Under the pieces are notes generated by a model that did not search any database, had not been told where the DNA came from, and saw nothing but the letters and a program-made list of their open reading frames with translations. Positions 1-10,843 of a DNA stretch of 64,000 nucleotides are shown in pieces (within the stretch, counting starts at the first letter, position 1; each line of letters starts with the position of its first letter). Source of the DNA: Hyphomicrobiales bacterium (lineage in GTDB: Bacteria; Pseudomonadota; Alphaproteobacteria; Rhizobiales; Rhizobiaceae); contig NVSG01000001.1 of NCBI GenBank assembly GCA_002401155.1, positions 558,001 through 622,000 on the forward strand, read 5' to 3'. A program made the translations under genes and the position numbers.

Positions 1-221
1 TGAATAGTCCCATCTTCGCCGTAAGGACCATGCAGAGCATTGAAAGCAACGTCAGGTTTCAGCTCAGCCAAATGATTGGAGACGTCCCGCGTCACATCAA
101 CTTCGGTGACCTTATAGCCAGCATTGCGCAACCCTTGCGCGCAGTCTTTGCCGGAAGACAAGGAAACCTCACGCTCCGAGGAAAATCCTCCAAGAAGCAC
201 AGCTACATGTTTCGCAGTCAT
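1..221 (-). CDS. ddl: D-alanine--D-alanine ligase, N-terminal part (cut by window edge)
   Basis: Ligates two D-alanines to the dipeptide used by MurF; cytoplasmic ATP-grasp enzyme. Only the first 73 codons are present. Translation from the ATG at 219-221 starts [20 protein letters not shown], the typical Ddl N-terminus with the LLGG(F/W)SxEREVSL motif, followed near residue 63 by [11 protein letters not shown], the family's substrate-binding loop. It is last in the dcw cluster as far as the window shows; ftsQ, ftsA and ftsZ would be expected beyond position 1. Unlike most joints in this operon it is separated from murB by 239 bp, so it may have its own promoter. Identity is secure; the length cannot be judged. 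Confidence 0.93.
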   Translation of the reverse strand, partial: MTAKHVAVLLGGFSSEREVSLSSGKDCAQGLRNAGYKVTEVDVTRDVSNHLAELKPDVAFNALHGPYGEDGTI

Positions 222-413
222 AAGGCATCCTTTCAAAGACAGAAACGCGCCCTTCGGCCATCCCCCCATCCGGAACCGCCAAAGAGTGCCCGTGGAATTT
301 CTTCCACCCACAATAATCGTGTTTACCTGCCTGTAACTGGATACTCAAAACGTGCGTTATTTAAGACAACAACACATTCCGGAAGCGCTCGGTTTTCCGA
401 TGTCAACTTCCTT

Positions 414-425
414 GGGTCTAGACCC
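414..425. repeat. 12-bp perfect palindrome in the murB-ddl gap
   Basis: GGGTCTAGACCC reads the same on both strands and lies 36 bp beyond the murB stop, inside the unusually long murB-ddl gap (222-460). It could be an operator or an RNA stem. No function is known to me, and no clear -35/-10 pair was found nearby. Confidence 0.35.
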
Positions 426-460
426 TTGATTTGCGAACCACCGCGAACCAAATAACTTCT

Positions 461-1414
461 TCAAATCTTGCCTTCTACTTCGCAACCGGGTTCAAATCTC
501 CCGATACGCTTGATTTCCCATTGTAGAGAAATTCCTGAATTTTCCATTACTTTTGCGCGAACTGATTCGCCCAATTGCTCCAAATCATATGCGCTAGCAT
601 TACCCGTATTGATCATGAAATTGCAATGCATTTCGCTCATTTGAGCGCCACCAATTTTAAAGCCGCGAAGGCCGGCTTCATCAACCAGTTTCCACGAACT
701 ATGACCCTCCGGATTTTTGAAAGTCGAACCACCGGTTTTCTCGCGAATTGGCTGCGCAGTTTCGCGGTGATGCTGCACCACATCCATGGCTTTTTGGATA
801 TCAGCCTTATCTTGCGGCTCGCCTTCCATTAGGCAAGAGGTGAATATCAGCCCCTTATCCGCCTCGCTATGGCGATAGCTATACCCCATATCCGCGTGAC
901 TGAGCGTATGCTTATTGCCTTGGCGATCAAGCGCTGTCACTTCCTTCACCCGGTTGGTGGTCTCGGCGCCATTAGCCCCGGCATTCATGCGCAGCGCGCC
1001 GCCAATGCCGCCAGGAATACCGTGGTAAAACTCAAACCCGCCAATCCCCAATTCCAAAGCTTTGGCCGCAAGCCGTTTATCCTGCACCGCAGCACCTACC
1101 CGAAGTGTGGTCGAACCTTCTGCTTCAACAAAGCCAAAGCCCTTGGCCGAAAGCCGAATAACAACCCCTTCAATACCACCGTCGCGCACCAGCAAATTGG
1201 AACCAACACCGATAATAGTAATTGGAATTTCAGCAGGCAAATTTTTCAAAAACAATGCAAGATCGACCTCATCTGCAGGCTGAAACAAAACATCTACAGG
1301 GCCACCCACCTGAAACCAGGTGATTTTACTCATGGGGGAGTCGGCAATCAGCCGCCCCCGCAACCCCTCCATCAAGGGCGTTATTTGGGCGAGCAGCTTC
1401 TCACCCGCTGTCAT
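461..1414 (-). CDS. murB: UDP-N-acetylenolpyruvoylglucosamine reductase MurB
   Basis: FAD enzyme that uses NADPH to reduce UDP-GlcNAc-enolpyruvate to UDP-MurNAc in the cytoplasm. From the chosen ATG (1412-1414) it has 317 residues. The FAD loop [12 protein letters not shown] is at about 69-80, [18 protein letters not shown] at 132-149, and the proton-donor serine lies in GGSTFKNP near residue 230, with a C-terminal active-site Glu near 300 (WEIKR). The start was placed here rather than at the upstream in-frame codon at 1447 because it forms an ATGA overlap with the murC stop, like the other joints of this operon. The YR(H)S segment suggests the type I MurB common in Gram-negatives. No anomalies. 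Confidence 0.96.
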   Translation of the reverse strand: MTAGEKLLAQITPLMEGLRGRLIADSPMSKITWFQVGGPVDVLFQPADEVDLALFLKNLPAEIPITIIGVGSNLLVRDGGIEGVVIRLSAKGFGFVEAEGSTTLRVGAAVQDKRLAAKALELGIGGFEFYHGIPGGIGGALRMNAGANGAETTNRVKEVTALDRQGNKHTLSHADMGYSYRHSEADKGLIFTSCLMEGEPQDKADIQKAMDVVQHHRETAQPIREKTGGSTFKNPEGHSSWKLVDEAGLRGFKIGGAQMSEMHCNFMINTGNASAYDLEQLGESVRAKVMENSGISLQWEIKRIGRFEPGCEVEGKI

Positions 1415-2808
1415 TTGGCAAGTTCGTCCGGCAAGGCATAAGCCCATTTTGTGATATCGCCAGCACCAAGGAAGATCACGATATCGCCCGGCTTGGCAAT
1501 TTCAGAAACAATGCCCGCAATCTCCTCCGGACCGCTAATCAAACGCGCATCTCTATGCCCACCAGCACGAAGGCCAGCAACAAGCGCCGCGGAATCAGCA
1601 CCTTCAATCGGCTGCTCCCCGGCCGCATATACAGGCGCAATCAGCACCGTATCCGCATCGTTGAAACAGGCACAAAAATCATCGAAAAGGCTTTCAAGCC
1701 GCGTGTAGCGATGGGGCTGTTTGATGGCAATCACCCTACCCTCGGCGGCATCACGTGAAGCACCAAGAACGGCTTTAATTTCCACCGGATGGTGGGCATA
1801 ATCATCATAAATATCAATATCTTGCCACGATTTAATAAAGGTAAACCTTCGCTTAACACCACCAAAAGAAGCAATACCTTCACGAATTTTCTCGCCGCTC
1901 ACGCCCAGCTCATGGGCAATTGCGATGGCTGCCGTTGCATTTGAAACATTGTGCAAACCGGGCATTGGCAAAGCCAGATCTTCAACCGTCGTTGTCTCTC
2001 CGGTTTTACGATCACGCATATCCACACTGAAATGGCTGACCGCACCCACCGTTTTCACATCTTTGAAACGGATATCCGACTGCGGATTGGCACCATAGGT
2101 AATCACCCGACGATCGGTAATCTTCGAAACCAGCGACTGCACCTCGGGGTGATCAAGACAAACCACGCCAAAACCATAAAATGGCACGTTATGAATAAAT
2201 TGGGAAAACGCATCACGCACCGCATCAAACGTGCCATAATGATCGAGGTGTTCCGGATCAATATTGGTAATCACCGCCACATCAGCTGGCAGCTTGAGGA
2301 AGGTGCCGTCGGATTCATCCGCTTCAACAACCATCCAGTCGCCCTTGCCCATACGAGCATTAGTGCCAATGGCATTAATAATCCCGCCATTAATAACCGT
2401 CGGGTCCAACCCACCCGCTTCAAGCAAAGCGCCAACCATAGAGGTCGTTGTAGTTTTTCCATGTGTTCCACCAATGGCAATTGATTTTTTAAAACGCATG
2501 AGTTCAGCCAGCATCTCGGCCCGGCGCACTAGCGGGATGCGGCGTTCATGGGCGGCAATCCGCTCAGGATTATCGGCCTTGATGGCGCTTGATGCCACAA
2601 CCACTTCAGCATCACCCAGATTTTCGGCTCGGTGGCCAATGAAAACGGGAATCCCCTTCTTGCGCAGACGCTGGACATTCGCTCCATCGGCCATATCCGA
2701 GCCCTGCACATCATAGCCAAGATTATGCAGCACCTCGGCAATGCCGCTCATGCCTATGCCGCCAATTCCCACAAAATGGACCAGCCCTATTGATTCTGGC
2801 ATTTTCAT
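1411..2808 (-). CDS. murC: UDP-N-acetylmuramate--L-alanine ligase MurC
   Basis: Adds L-alanine to UDP-MurNAc, the first amino acid of the peptidoglycan stem. At 465 residues it is of normal family length. The N-terminal dinucleotide-like fold carries GIGGIGMSG at about 14-22; the ATP loop GTHGKTTTT is at 114-122. The central-domain DYAHHP motif, typical of MurC, is present in the C-terminal half, and the sequence stays collinear with the family to its end. It lies 12 bp after murG and overlaps murB by 4 bp (ATGA). Cytoplasmic. Identity secure. Confidence 0.97.
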   Translation of the reverse strand: MKMPESIGLVHFVGIGGIGMSGIAEVLHNLGYDVQGSDMADGANVQRLRKKGIPVFIGHRAENLGDAEVVVASSAIKADNPERIAAHERRIPLVRRAEMLAELMRFKKSIAIGGTHGKTTTTSMVGALLEAGGLDPTVINGGIINAIGTNARMGKGDWMVVEADESDGTFLKLPADVAVITNIDPEHLDHYGTFDAVRDAFSQFIHNVPFYGFGVVCLDHPEVQSLVSKITDRRVITYGANPQSDIRFKDVKTVGAVSHFSVDMRDRKTGETTTVEDLALPMPGLHNVSNATAAIAIAHELGVSGEKIREGIASFGGVKRRFTFIKSWQDIDIYDDYAHHPVEIKAVLGASRDAAEGRVIAIKQPHRYTRLESLFDDFCACFNDADTVLIAPVYAAGEQPIEGADSAALVAGLRAGGHRDARLISGPEEIAGIVSEIAKPGDIVIFLGAGDITKWAYALPDELAK

Positions 2809-2820
2809 ACTATCTGTTCC

Positions 2821-3912
2821 CTAATCTTCATCAGCAAGTTGCTCAACACAATCAGCCAGTTTGACCATTGCATCCGGGTTTCCGGCCTTTTTGGCCTTTT
2901 TAGCGGTAAGCGCAAGTTTTTTCGGATCCGCAATTGCCAATTTTAATTTCTCAGCCAGCATTTCTGGCGATAGTTCCGCCTGTACAATCACCTCCGCCCC
3001 TCCTGCGCGTTCCATCGCAATCGCATTCCACGCCTGATCCCCATCCAAAGACCCCGGATAAGGTATCAAAATCGCAGGACGACCAATCACCGACAATTCC
3101 GTCACCGTCGAAGCACCTGCTCTGGAAATCACCAAATGTGCTTTCGATATTTCCTCTGGCATATTGGAGAAAAACGGAGAAATTCTGGCCTTTACCCCAA
3201 GTTCTTCATAGGTATCTTTCAAACGATTTTCGTCTTCCGGCCTGGCCTGTTGCACAATGTTCAGCAGTTTCCGCTCTTTAGAGCTTAACAATTCCAGAGC
3301 TGCGGGCATCACCTCGCTAAAAAAACGTGCGCCCTGCGAACCACCAAAAACAACCAGATTGAATTTGCCCGTCGCTTTGCGCACCGGATAGGTTTTATCG
3401 CAAACCTTCAAAACCATCGGGCGAACGGGATTACCCGTCTGCACCATCTTTTCAAGAGTTTCCCCATTGGTCTGTTCAAAGCCAATGGCAACAATATTCA
3501 CAATGTCCGACAGCATCTTATTGGCACGGCCCAGCACAGCATTTTGCTCATGCACAATGGTTGTTAGGCCCACACGGGTCGCGGCATAAAGCGGTGGCAC
3601 GGTGGGATAACCACCAAAGCCAACAACCACATCCGGCTGCAATTTCTCCAACAGTTTCTGGCTTTGCCGATAGCCCGAAAACAAGGTCCAGATAGCTTTA
3701 ACAAGCGTTATAGGATTTTTACCGGAAAACGTCGCCGAACGAATAATATGGGTTTCCTCGGAAGGAAAACTATCGGCAAAACGCTCCGCGCGCTCATCCG
3801 TTGCCAAATGAACACTCCAGCCGCGCGACACCAACTCATGGGCCAGCGCTTCGGCCGGAAACAAATGCCCACCGGTTCCCCCGGCACATAGCAATACAAC
3901 ACGTTTACTCAC
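2821..3912 (-). CDS. murG: UDP-GlcNAc:lipid I N-acetylglucosaminyltransferase MurG
   Basis: GT28 glycosyltransferase that turns lipid I into lipid II on the inner face of the plasma membrane. It has 363 residues. The N-terminal GGTGGH loop is at 11-16, HEQN at about 140, the central FGGSQGA loop in the middle, and the C-terminal UDP-GlcNAc site contains SRAGASTVTEL, as in known MurG proteins. It is 3 bp from the ftsW stop and 12 bp from murC, so it is clearly within the operon. No unusual residues seen. Confidence 0.97.
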   Translation of the reverse strand: MSKRVVLLCAGGTGGHLFPAEALAHELVSRGWSVHLATDERAERFADSFPSEETHIIRSATFSGKNPITLVKAIWTLFSGYRQSQKLLEKLQPDVVVGFGGYPTVPPLYAATRVGLTTIVHEQNAVLGRANKMLSDIVNIVAIGFEQTNGETLEKMVQTGNPVRPMVLKVCDKTYPVRKATGKFNLVVFGGSQGARFFSEVMPAALELLSSKERKLLNIVQQARPEDENRLKDTYEELGVKARISPFFSNMPEEISKAHLVISRAGASTVTELSVIGRPAILIPYPGSLDGDQAWNAIAMERAGGAEVIVQAELSPEMLAEKLKLAIADPKKLALTAKKAKKAGNPDAMVKLADCVEQLADED

Positions 3913-3915
3913 TGC

Positions 3916-5073
3916 CTACTCCGCTACTCTCAGTTTATGGGGCGAGAACCGCATCATTAGGTCGCCTCCCCGTGTTTCAGGTCGTTTGCGGGTTAGCGCC
4001 AACATAAAGCCCATACAAAGTGCCATCGAAATCAGCGACGAGCCACCATAAGAAATAAAGGGTAGCGTCATGCCCTTAGCTGGCATTAATTGCAAATTCA
4101 CCGAAATATTGATCATCGATTGGATGCCGAACAATATCAACAAACCAGCGGAGGCAAGCCTCACATAATCGTCACGCTCACGCATAGCGTGCATCAATCC
4201 GCGTAAAACAATAAACGCAAAGACCGCCACCAGTCCCATGCATACCAATATGCCATATTCTTCCGCGGCCACCGCAAAAGGAAAATCCGCATGGCCGTCG
4301 GGAATGATGTTTTTCACAGTCCCCTCGCCCGGCCCCTTACCCAGCCAGCCACCGCTGACAATCGCTTCGCGCCCGGCATCCACCTGATAGTGATCGCCCT
4401 CGCCGGTGATAAAACGGTTGATCCGTCCCGCCACATGGGGAAACAGCGTATAGGCAGTTCCCATTCCCAAAACCCCAAGACCGCCAAATGCCGCAATCCA
4501 TACCCACGACATTCCAGCCATGAAAAACAACGAACCCCAAACAATCGCCAATAACATTGTTTGGCCAAAATCAGGCTGCGCAATCAACAGCGCTGCAACA
4601 ATTGCAAAAAGGATGATTGAAAACAAATTGCCCGGAATATCGGCCCGTCTGGAATTCTCGGCAAACAACCATGCCGAGATAATCACAAAGGCAGGTTTAA
4701 CGAATTCTGAAGGCTGCAATGTAAAGCCGCCCAACTGTATCCAGCGCCTTGAACCCTTCACGTCCGTGCCAATAAACATTGTCGCCAGCATCAATATAAT
4801 GCCGATTGCAAATATGATGAAAGCTGCCCGACGCACAGATCGCGGCGACAGCATGGAACTTGCAATCAACACAAATACCGCCGGTATCAGGAACATCGCG
4901 TGTCGTTTTACGAAGTGAAGATTGGATACGCCGATGCGTTCTGCAACCGGCGGGCTTGCCGCAAACGATAGCAACAGGCCGAATAACATCAGGAATAAAA
5001 TCGCTCCAAGCAGCGATTTATCCACCGTGCGCCACCACTCGGCCATCTGTGTTCTGTCGGTTCTGCTCACCAT
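3916..5073 (-). CDS. ftsW: Peptidoglycan glycosyltransferase FtsW (SEDS family)
   Basis: Septal SEDS polymerase that works with FtsI to polymerise lipid II. From the ATG at 5071-5073 it has 385 residues, beginning MVSRTDRTQMAEWW. A longer in-frame opening upstream is only the antisense of murD and was discarded, because this start sits one base after the murD stop. About ten hydrophobic segments are visible. SEDS signatures include PSEFVKPAFVI and, near the C-terminus, the NLQLMPAKGMTLPFISYGGSS loop with its conserved residues. Inner membrane, divisome. Confidence 0.95.
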   Translation of the reverse strand: MVSRTDRTQMAEWWRTVDKSLLGAILFLMLFGLLLSFAASPPVAERIGVSNLHFVKRHAMFLIPAVFVLIASSMLSPRSVRRAAFIIFAIGIILMLATMFIGTDVKGSRRWIQLGGFTLQPSEFVKPAFVIISAWLFAENSRRADIPGNLFSIILFAIVAALLIAQPDFGQTMLLAIVWGSLFFMAGMSWVWIAAFGGLGVLGMGTAYTLFPHVAGRINRFITGEGDHYQVDAGREAIVSGGWLGKGPGEGTVKNIIPDGHADFPFAVAAEEYGILVCMGLVAVFAFIVLRGLMHAMRERDDYVRLASAGLLILFGIQSMINISVNLQLMPAKGMTLPFISYGGSSLISMALCMGFMLALTRKRPETRGGDLMMRFSPHKLRVAE

Positions 5074-5074
5074 A

Positions 5075-6478
5075 TCAGGATGCCTCCTTAAAATATTCAA
5101 CGCCGTTGATTGCTTCAACAGCTGTGCGAAATGCTTCACCGCGAATTTCAAAATTTGCGAATTGGTCAAAACTGGCACAGGCCGGTGATAATAATATGGC
5201 CAATTCGGCATCGCCCGCCGCAGCGCTCGCATCATCAAATGCCCGCTGAACAGCAGCACCAATCGTGCCCGAAATCTCGAACGCCACATCATCACTCAAA
5301 ACAGCAGCAAACTCAGGTGCAGCCTCGCCAACCAGATAGGCTTTTTCAATTTTTGGGAAAAACGAACGAAGGGAATTTATGCCGCCTTCTTTGGCCAGAC
5401 CTCCGGCAATCCAGTAAATATGATCATAGCTCGCCAGCGCCATCGCAGCGGCATCCGCATTGGTCGCCTTGGAATCATTGACGAAAACGATGCGCCCGAT
5501 AGATCCCACGGGCTCCATACGATGAGCCAATCCCGGAAAGCTTCTAAACCCTGCCTGAATTTCCTCGTCGCTCAATCCCACCAGATGGCAGGCAAGCCAG
5601 CAAGCCGCAGCATTTTGCCCGTTGTGAACTCCGCGTAGGGCTGGAATTCCTTCAAGATCGGCAATCTGGTGCGACATTCCCCCCATTGCACGTTCCAGGT
5701 GATGACCACTGAGATAAACACCTTCATCGACCGATGACCCATTCGAAATCCGGTGGATATGGCGCTTGCCATCCCCATGATAGGCCGCAATCGCCGCCGA
5801 ATAATCATCATCAACACCAATGATTGCTTCGCCGCTTGCCGCAACAAGCCGCTCCTTAATCGAAGCGTAGTGATCCATATCCCCATGACGCTCCAGATGG
5901 TCAGGCGCAAGATTGAGCAAAATTCCGATGGTCGGATCAAGGGTCGGAGCCAAATCAATCTGGTAAGATGAGCACTCCACCACATAAATCGCATCATCAC
6001 TCAGCGGATCAAGAGACAACACGGCTCGCCCGATATTGCCGCCCATTTGCACATTGCGCCCGGCGCTTTCAAGCACATGGGATATCAATACGGTAGTGGT
6101 GGATTTGCCATTGGTTCCGGTAATTGCAATGAATTTCGAATCCGGCGCAACGACGCGACGTTCATTTGCGAATAATTCCACATCACCAATAATCGGAACC
6201 TTGTTGGATTTCGCCAGCTCAACGCTCCAATGGGGCTTTGGATGGGTAAGCGGCACACCAGGTGCCAATATCAATGCGTCGATCTTTGAAAAATCAAGTT
6301 CGCGCAAATTTTGCGTTGCGATTCCCTCAGTTGCGGCAGCTTTCACCTGCTCCGGGTTGTCATCAAATGCAGTCAGCTCCGCACCACCGGCAATCAACGC
6401 CAAAGCTGTCGCCATGCCGGACCCGCCAAGTCCGAACAATGCAACCCGCTTATCGCGATATGTGGTTACTGCAATCAA
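5075..6478 (-). CDS. murD: UDP-N-acetylmuramoyl-L-alanine--D-glutamate ligase MurD
   Basis: Adds D-glutamate to UDP-MurNAc-L-Ala. It has 467 residues. The N-terminal domain carries [11 protein letters not shown] at 15-25 for the UDP substrate; the ATP loop GTNGKSTTT is at 121-129; NDSKATN in the C-terminal half is a typical MurD motif. It is 10 bp downstream of mraY and one base upstream of ftsW. Cytoplasmic, ordinary family member. Confidence 0.97.
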   Translation of the reverse strand: MIAVTTYRDKRVALFGLGGSGMATALALIAGGAELTAFDDNPEQVKAAATEGIATQNLRELDFSKIDALILAPGVPLTHPKPHWSVELAKSNKVPIIGDVELFANERRVVAPDSKFIAITGTNGKSTTTVLISHVLESAGRNVQMGGNIGRAVLSLDPLSDDAIYVVECSSYQIDLAPTLDPTIGILLNLAPDHLERHGDMDHYASIKERLVAASGEAIIGVDDDYSAAIAAYHGDGKRHIHRISNGSSVDEGVYLSGHHLERAMGGMSHQIADLEGIPALRGVHNGQNAAACWLACHLVGLSDEEIQAGFRSFPGLAHRMEPVGSIGRIVFVNDSKATNADAAAMALASYDHIYWIAGGLAKEGGINSLRSFFPKIEKAYLVGEAAPEFAAVLSDDVAFEISGTIGAAVQRAFDDASAAAGDAELAILLSPACASFDQFANFEIRGEAFRTAVEAINGVEYFKEAS

Positions 6479-6488
6479 TTTTTTTCCT

Positions 6489-7574
6489 CTAGCGCAGTTT
6501 CAGGGTAGCAAGCCCAATCAACGCAAATATTATTGAAATAATCCAGAAACGAACGACCACCTGACTTTCCGTCCAGCCCTTCTTTTCAAAGTGATGGTGA
6601 ATCGGCGCCATGCGAAAGACGCGCTTTCCGGTCAGCTTGAATGAAGCCACCTGAATGATCACCGAAAGAGCCTCAATTACAAACAGACCGCCAATAATCC
6701 CAAGCACAATCTCGTGCTTGGTTGCCACCGCAGAAACACCGATCATACCGCCAAGAGCAAGCGAACCGGTATCTCCCATAAAGATCGCCGCAGGCGGCGC
6801 GTTGAACCATAAAAACCCAAGTCCCGCGCCAATGATCGAACCACAAATCACAGCAATCTCACCAGTCCCGAGTACGAAGTGGATTTGCAGATAATCAGCA
6901 AAAATCGCATTTCCCGAAAGATAAGCAATCAGACCGAACGATCCAGCCGCAATCATCACCGGCACGATCGCCAAACCATCAAGGCCATCAGTGAGGTTCA
7001 CGGCATTACCGGCACCCACAATAACAAACGCTCCAAATGGAATAAAAAAGATCCCCAAATTCACCACAAATTCCTTGAAAAACGGGAAGGTCAGCGAGGT
7101 GGCGAAAGGTTCTTCCCCATTTTGCATGAGGACAAAACAGGCAAGCGAAGCAATAAGAAACTCCAGCAACAGCCGAATTCGCCCGGGAAATCCCTTATCG
7201 CTTTGTCTGGAAACTTTCAGATAGTCATCATAAAATCCGATGGCTCCAAAGCCCAGTGTCACAGTCAGTACAACCTGCACATAGATATTACCAAGATTGG
7301 CCCAAAGCATGGAAGAGACGACAACCGCCATCAAAATCATCAGCCCGCCCATGGTAGGCGTGCCGGCTTTGGCAAAATGGGTTTCAGGACCATCGGCCCG
7401 AATGGGCTGACCTTTCCCCTGACGCGTTTTCAGGGCACGTATCATCATTGGCCCAAACAGGAACAAGATAAACGCAGACGTTATCAGCGCGCCACCCGTG
7501 CGGAACGTAATATAACGAAATACATTGAAGACAGAAATATCCGACGAAAGTTCTTGTCCCAGATAAAACAGCAT
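6489..7574 (-). CDS. mraY: Phospho-MurNAc-pentapeptide transferase MraY
   Basis: Polytopic inner-membrane enzyme that transfers phospho-MurNAc-pentapeptide to undecaprenyl phosphate, giving lipid I. It has 361 residues and around ten membrane segments. Diagnostic motifs: the early cytoplasmic loop with AGTPTMGG, the [13 protein letters not shown] metal/nucleotide motif, [10 protein letters not shown], and HHHFEKKGW before the last helices. Its start lies 13 bp from the left end of the inverted-repeat element (7588-7850) that separates it from murF, so its ribosome-binding region (CTAAAGGGAAAATTC before the ATG) partly abuts the element's edge. Confidence 0.97.
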   Translation of the reverse strand: MLFYLGQELSSDISVFNVFRYITFRTGGALITSAFILFLFGPMMIRALKTRQGKGQPIRADGPETHFAKAGTPTMGGLMILMAVVVSSMLWANLGNIYVQVVLTVTLGFGAIGFYDDYLKVSRQSDKGFPGRIRLLLEFLIASLACFVLMQNGEEPFATSLTFPFFKEFVVNLGIFFIPFGAFVIVGAGNAVNLTDGLDGLAIVPVMIAAGSFGLIAYLSGNAIFADYLQIHFVLGTGEIAVICGSIIGAGLGFLWFNAPPAAIFMGDTGSLALGGMIGVSAVATKHEIVLGIIGGLFVIEALSVIIQVASFKLTGKRVFRMAPIHHHFEKKGWTESQVVVRFWIISIIFALIGLATLKLR

Positions 7575-7587
7575 GAATTTTCCCTTT

Positions 7588-7850
7588 AGGTCATAGACTC
7601 ATAAACAGGGTCTAAATGGCGGTAAAACTGCAATAATATGCAAGGAAGAGTACGCAGAATGGGCTTTTTGCCCATTCAAGCACTTTGACACGGCAGATTG
7701 CAGCAGTTTTGCCGTCCTCCGGATATGATCAATTTGACCATCTCCTGCGTTGCAAGATCTTGAAAACCGGACGGTTTCTTGCGTTCTTGCGCCTTGTAGC
7801 TGAACAAATTGATTCATACCATTTCGATCCTGTTTATGAGTCTATGACCT
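7588..7850. mobile_element. MITE-like element with 32-bp terminal inverted repeats
   Basis: Bases 7588-7609 are the exact reverse complement of 7829-7850 (22 bp). The match continues inward to 32 bp (7588-7619 against 7819-7850) with only two mismatches. Inside are nested inverted repeats, including a perfect 8-bp stem with a T5 loop at 7657-7677 and a looser pair around 7621-7637 and 7690-7712. No transposase is encoded; the 72-codon frame inside shows no protein features. The right end overlaps the 3' end of murF and encodes its last residues and stop. No obvious target duplication flanks it. Family not identified; a non-autonomous transposon or a mobile RNA-hairpin repeat are both possible. 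Confidence 0.7.
7657..7677. repeat. Perfect hairpin inside the murF-mraY element
   Basis: GAATGGGC, a loop of five T (plus strand), then GCCCATTC. On the minus strand, the transcribed one, the loop is five A and no T-run follows the stem, so it is not a normal terminator. It could be a processing or stabilising hairpin in the mur transcript. Confidence 0.5.
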
Positions 7851-9267
7851 CAGTCGCTTTTTTCTTAAACGCTTCGACAACTTTCTCTACTAAAGGCACA
7901 AATTTGAGCCCTTTTGAGGCCTTGAATATTACCACGTCCCCGCCGTGCAGCGTCTTTAACAGCTTTGACTGCAATTCAACAACTGAGTCAAAGTGTCCAC
8001 CAAAACGCTCATTCGGCAGCACATCTTTTAACGCCAGCATTTCTTCGCCAACCATGAACACCTGATCAATGTCATTGGTAACAATCGGCTCCACCAGTTT
8101 TTCGTGCAATTCCTTGGAGAACGCGCCAAGTTCCAACATATCGCCCAACACAGCAATGCGCCGCCCACGTTTTGCAGGTTCGCACTCCCCTAGCATTGCA
8201 AGTCCGGCTTCCATCGAGGCCGTATTGGCATTGAAGGCATCATCGATAATCGTAAGAATTCCATTTGATAGCTTAATCAAATGTCGCTGGCCCCGACCTT
8301 GCTCCGCAGCAACTCCGGCCAAAGCCGTTGCAGATTTTTGCACATCAGCACCCAAAACAGAGGATACGCCCAGCACTGCCAAAGCGTTTGCAATCATATG
8401 CGCACCATTGACATAGAGCGTGAAATCGATTTTTTCGCCTGCAATTACCGCTTCAACCTCAGTGCGCTCCGGAGACCGCTTGACGGACCTCACCCGAAAA
8501 TTCGCTTTTTTATTATCGCCAAAGGTCAGCATATTTTTAACGCCAGCCTTTTTAGCCCGCATTTTCAGCAGTCTTAAGTGCGGATTGTCGTGATTAATAA
8601 TCGCCGTGCCGCTTGCCGATAGACCAGAAAATATCTCGGCCTTGGCTTTAGCTATCTCGCTTATATTCTTGAACGAACCAAGATGCGCAGCCGCCACATT
8701 GGTAATCAGCGCCACATGCGGACGCACCATATTGACCAACGGCGTAATTTCATTGGCGTGGTTCATACCGATTTCAAATATCGCGTAATCCACATCCGCA
8801 GGCATACGGGCCAAAGTGATCGGCACCCCCCAATGATTATTAAAGGAAGCAACCGAGGCGTGCACCGTACCGCTCGCCGATAACGCAACCCGCATCATTT
8901 CCTTGGTGGTGGTTTTGCCAACGCTCCCGGTGATCGCGACAATTTTGGCATGGCTACGAATTCGAGCCGCATGGCCAAGCAATTCCAATGATTCAAGCAC
9001 ATCACTCACAACAATCAGCGGCAGAGCCACCGCCCCAAGAGAAGCAAGCTTGCTCTCGCTGATAATCGCAACGGCAGCACCAGCAAGAGCTGCAGCACGG
9101 ACAAATTTATGCCCATCAAAATTATCGCCCTTAATGGCAAAAAACGCATGGCCCTTCTCTATCGTTCGACTATCGATAGAAATACCTGTAATTTCCTCCG
9201 GCATATCGCCCACGGGGCGCCCGTGAGTGCCAGCCAGAAAATCATCTATGGTCCACAAAACACTCAT
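7834..9267 (-). CDS. murF: UDP-MurNAc-tripeptide--D-Ala-D-Ala ligase MurF
   Basis: Adds D-Ala-D-Ala to the UDP-MurNAc-tripeptide, completing the pentapeptide precursor. It has 477 residues; the Walker loop GSVGKTTTK is at 114-122, followed by FNNHWGVP, and a [11 protein letters not shown] segment typical of MurF. The start overlaps the murE stop by 4 bp (ATGA). The final residues (VIDS) and the TAA are written by the right inverted repeat of the adjacent mobile-like element, so the natural C-terminus has probably been replaced. The replaced tail lies beyond the conserved domain, and the enzyme should still be functional. Confidence 0.96.
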   Translation of the reverse strand: MSVLWTIDDFLAGTHGRPVGDMPEEITGISIDSRTIEKGHAFFAIKGDNFDGHKFVRAAALAGAAVAIISESKLASLGAVALPLIVVSDVLESLELLGHAARIRSHAKIVAITGSVGKTTTKEMMRVALSASGTVHASVASFNNHWGVPITLARMPADVDYAIFEIGMNHANEITPLVNMVRPHVALITNVAAAHLGSFKNISEIAKAKAEIFSGLSASGTAIINHDNPHLRLLKMRAKKAGVKNMLTFGDNKKANFRVRSVKRSPERTEVEAVIAGEKIDFTLYVNGAHMIANALAVLGVSSVLGADVQKSATALAGVAAEQGRGQRHLIKLSNGILTIIDDAFNANTASMEAGLAMLGECEPAKRGRRIAVLGDMLELGAFSKELHEKLVEPIVTNDIDQVFMVGEEMLALKDVLPNERFGGHFDSVVELQSKLLKTLHGGDVVIFKASKGLKFVPLVEKVVEAFKKKATEVIDS

Positions 9268-10733
9268 TTTGCGGACTTCCCCAAATTTTCCTGATCAAGA
9301 ATTTCCTGAAGTAATTTCTTGTCGGAAAACGGCAGGGTTTGCGAACCGACAATCTGCCCCTCTTCATGGCCTTTGCCCGCAACAACCAGACAATCCCCAT
9401 CGCCCAATATAGATACCCCGTGACGAATGGCATCTCCCCTATCGGCAATTTCTTCGGCGCTAGGATTTGCGGCTAATACTTCAGAGCGAATAACACTGCC
9501 TTCTTCACTGCGCGGATTGTCATCGGTCACAATAGAAATATCAGCCAGTCGCTCGGCAATCTCACCCATAATAGGTCGCTTGCCCTTATCGCGATCACCA
9601 CCACATCCATAAACCAGAACCAGTTTGCCACTGGTGAACGGGCGCAAAGAAGTCAGCATCTTTTCAAGCGCGTCAGGCTTATGAGCATAATCCACATAAA
9701 GTGGTGCAGAATTTTCAAGCCGTCCGATAAGTTCGAGCCTTCCCGGCGCACCTTCCAATGTTTCAAGCGCTTTCAGCGCCACGGCAGGTTCAACACCAGT
9801 AGCAATAGCCAACCCGGCAGCCACCAAACCATTGGCAATTTGAAAATCACCCGCCAGTGGAAATTCAATCCGGTAGATATCGGAACCATGGCAAATTTCT
9901 ACATTCTGGCGAAAGCGCTCATGTTCAACACGTTTAAGAGCAAGGAATTCACCATCGCGCCCTACGCTCATAACGTTCAGACCTGCTTCTTTCGCGATTT
10001 TAATTGCACGCTCGCTGAATTCATCATCGGCATAAATCACAGCAGGCGTACCCGCTGGCACCAAATCGCGAAACAACCGCATTTTGGCGTGGAAATAATC
10101 GTCAATCGTTGAATGATAATCCATATGATCACGGCCAAGATTGGTGAATGCCACTGCGGCGAGGTTCACCCCATCGAGCCTGTGCTGATCGAGACCGTGG
10201 GAAGAAGCTTCCATCGCACCGTGAGTAACGCCAGCGTCAGCCAACTCGTCAAGTAGCTTGTGAAGCGAAACAGGATCAGGCGTAGTCAGATTACCATAAT
10301 CTTCCCTGCCCGGAGCCACAACGCCAGTCGTCCCGATGGACGCCGCCTGAAAACCGGCACTCGCCCAAATCTGACGCACAAAAGCTGCAACAGATGTCTT
10401 ACCAGCGGTTCCTGTGACCGCAACCATGGTTTCCGGTTGATTAGAGAAAAAACGGGACGCCATTTTGGCCAGCGATTTTCGAGGGTCATCGGACTTAAGC
10501 ATCGGAACGGAAACGTCCGATATTTCCACATCATGGCGAACAATAACTGCCACCGCACCGCGCTCCAAAGCTTGAGGAATAAAATCAGCGCCATCCGCAA
10601 TAACACCAGGGAGCGCAAAGAAAACACTGCCCTTTTCGACTTGCCGGGAGTCGGCTGTGAGGTTTTTGACTAAAACACGGCTTTGCGCCGCACTTAGCTC
10701 AAAATCACTGCCAGCCAAACTTCCCAAATTCAT
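9264..10733 (-). CDS. murE: UDP-MurNAc-dipeptide--meso-diaminopimelate ligase MurE
   Basis: Adds the third stem residue. The DNPR motif ([10 protein letters not shown]) in the C-terminal domain is the known marker for meso-diaminopimelate specificity. From the ATG at 10731-10733 there are 489 residues; the ATP loop GTAGKTS is at about 108-114. An in-frame GTG lies four codons upstream (10745), but AGGTGG sits 8 bases before the ATG and overlaps that GTG, so the ATG is preferred. Gap of 110 bp to ftsI; 4-bp overlap with murF. Confidence 0.95.
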   Translation of the reverse strand: MNLGSLAGSDFELSAAQSRVLVKNLTADSRQVEKGSVFFALPGVIADGADFIPQALERGAVAVIVRHDVEISDVSVPMLKSDDPRKSLAKMASRFFSNQPETMVAVTGTAGKTSVAAFVRQIWASAGFQAASIGTTGVVAPGREDYGNLTTPDPVSLHKLLDELADAGVTHGAMEASSHGLDQHRLDGVNLAAVAFTNLGRDHMDYHSTIDDYFHAKMRLFRDLVPAGTPAVIYADDEFSERAIKIAKEAGLNVMSVGRDGEFLALKRVEHERFRQNVEICHGSDIYRIEFPLAGDFQIANGLVAAGLAIATGVEPAVALKALETLEGAPGRLELIGRLENSAPLYVDYAHKPDALEKMLTSLRPFTSGKLVLVYGCGGDRDKGKRPIMGEIAERLADISIVTDDNPRSEEGSVIRSEVLAANPSAEEIADRGDAIRHGVSILGDGDCLVVAGKGHEEGQIVGSQTLPFSDKKLLQEILDQENLGKSAK

Positions 10734-10843
10734 GCAAAAATCCACCTATGATTTCCGGCCTCATCATCGGTTTTGGCCACTCTTCGTCACTGGTTTACTA
10801 AACGGCATACCGAATCGCAATTCCTATCGCCACTTGTGCCCTC

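Noticed and set aside
30-455. 141-codon plus-strand frame at the left edge
   Set aside because: It is antisense to ddl and to the noncoding murB-ddl gap, and the translated Ddl N-terminus is on the other strand.
7599-7817. 72-codon frame inside the murF-mraY element
   Set aside because: It runs through the hairpins and terminal repeat, shows no protein pattern and has no start signal; the element is better explained as noncoding.
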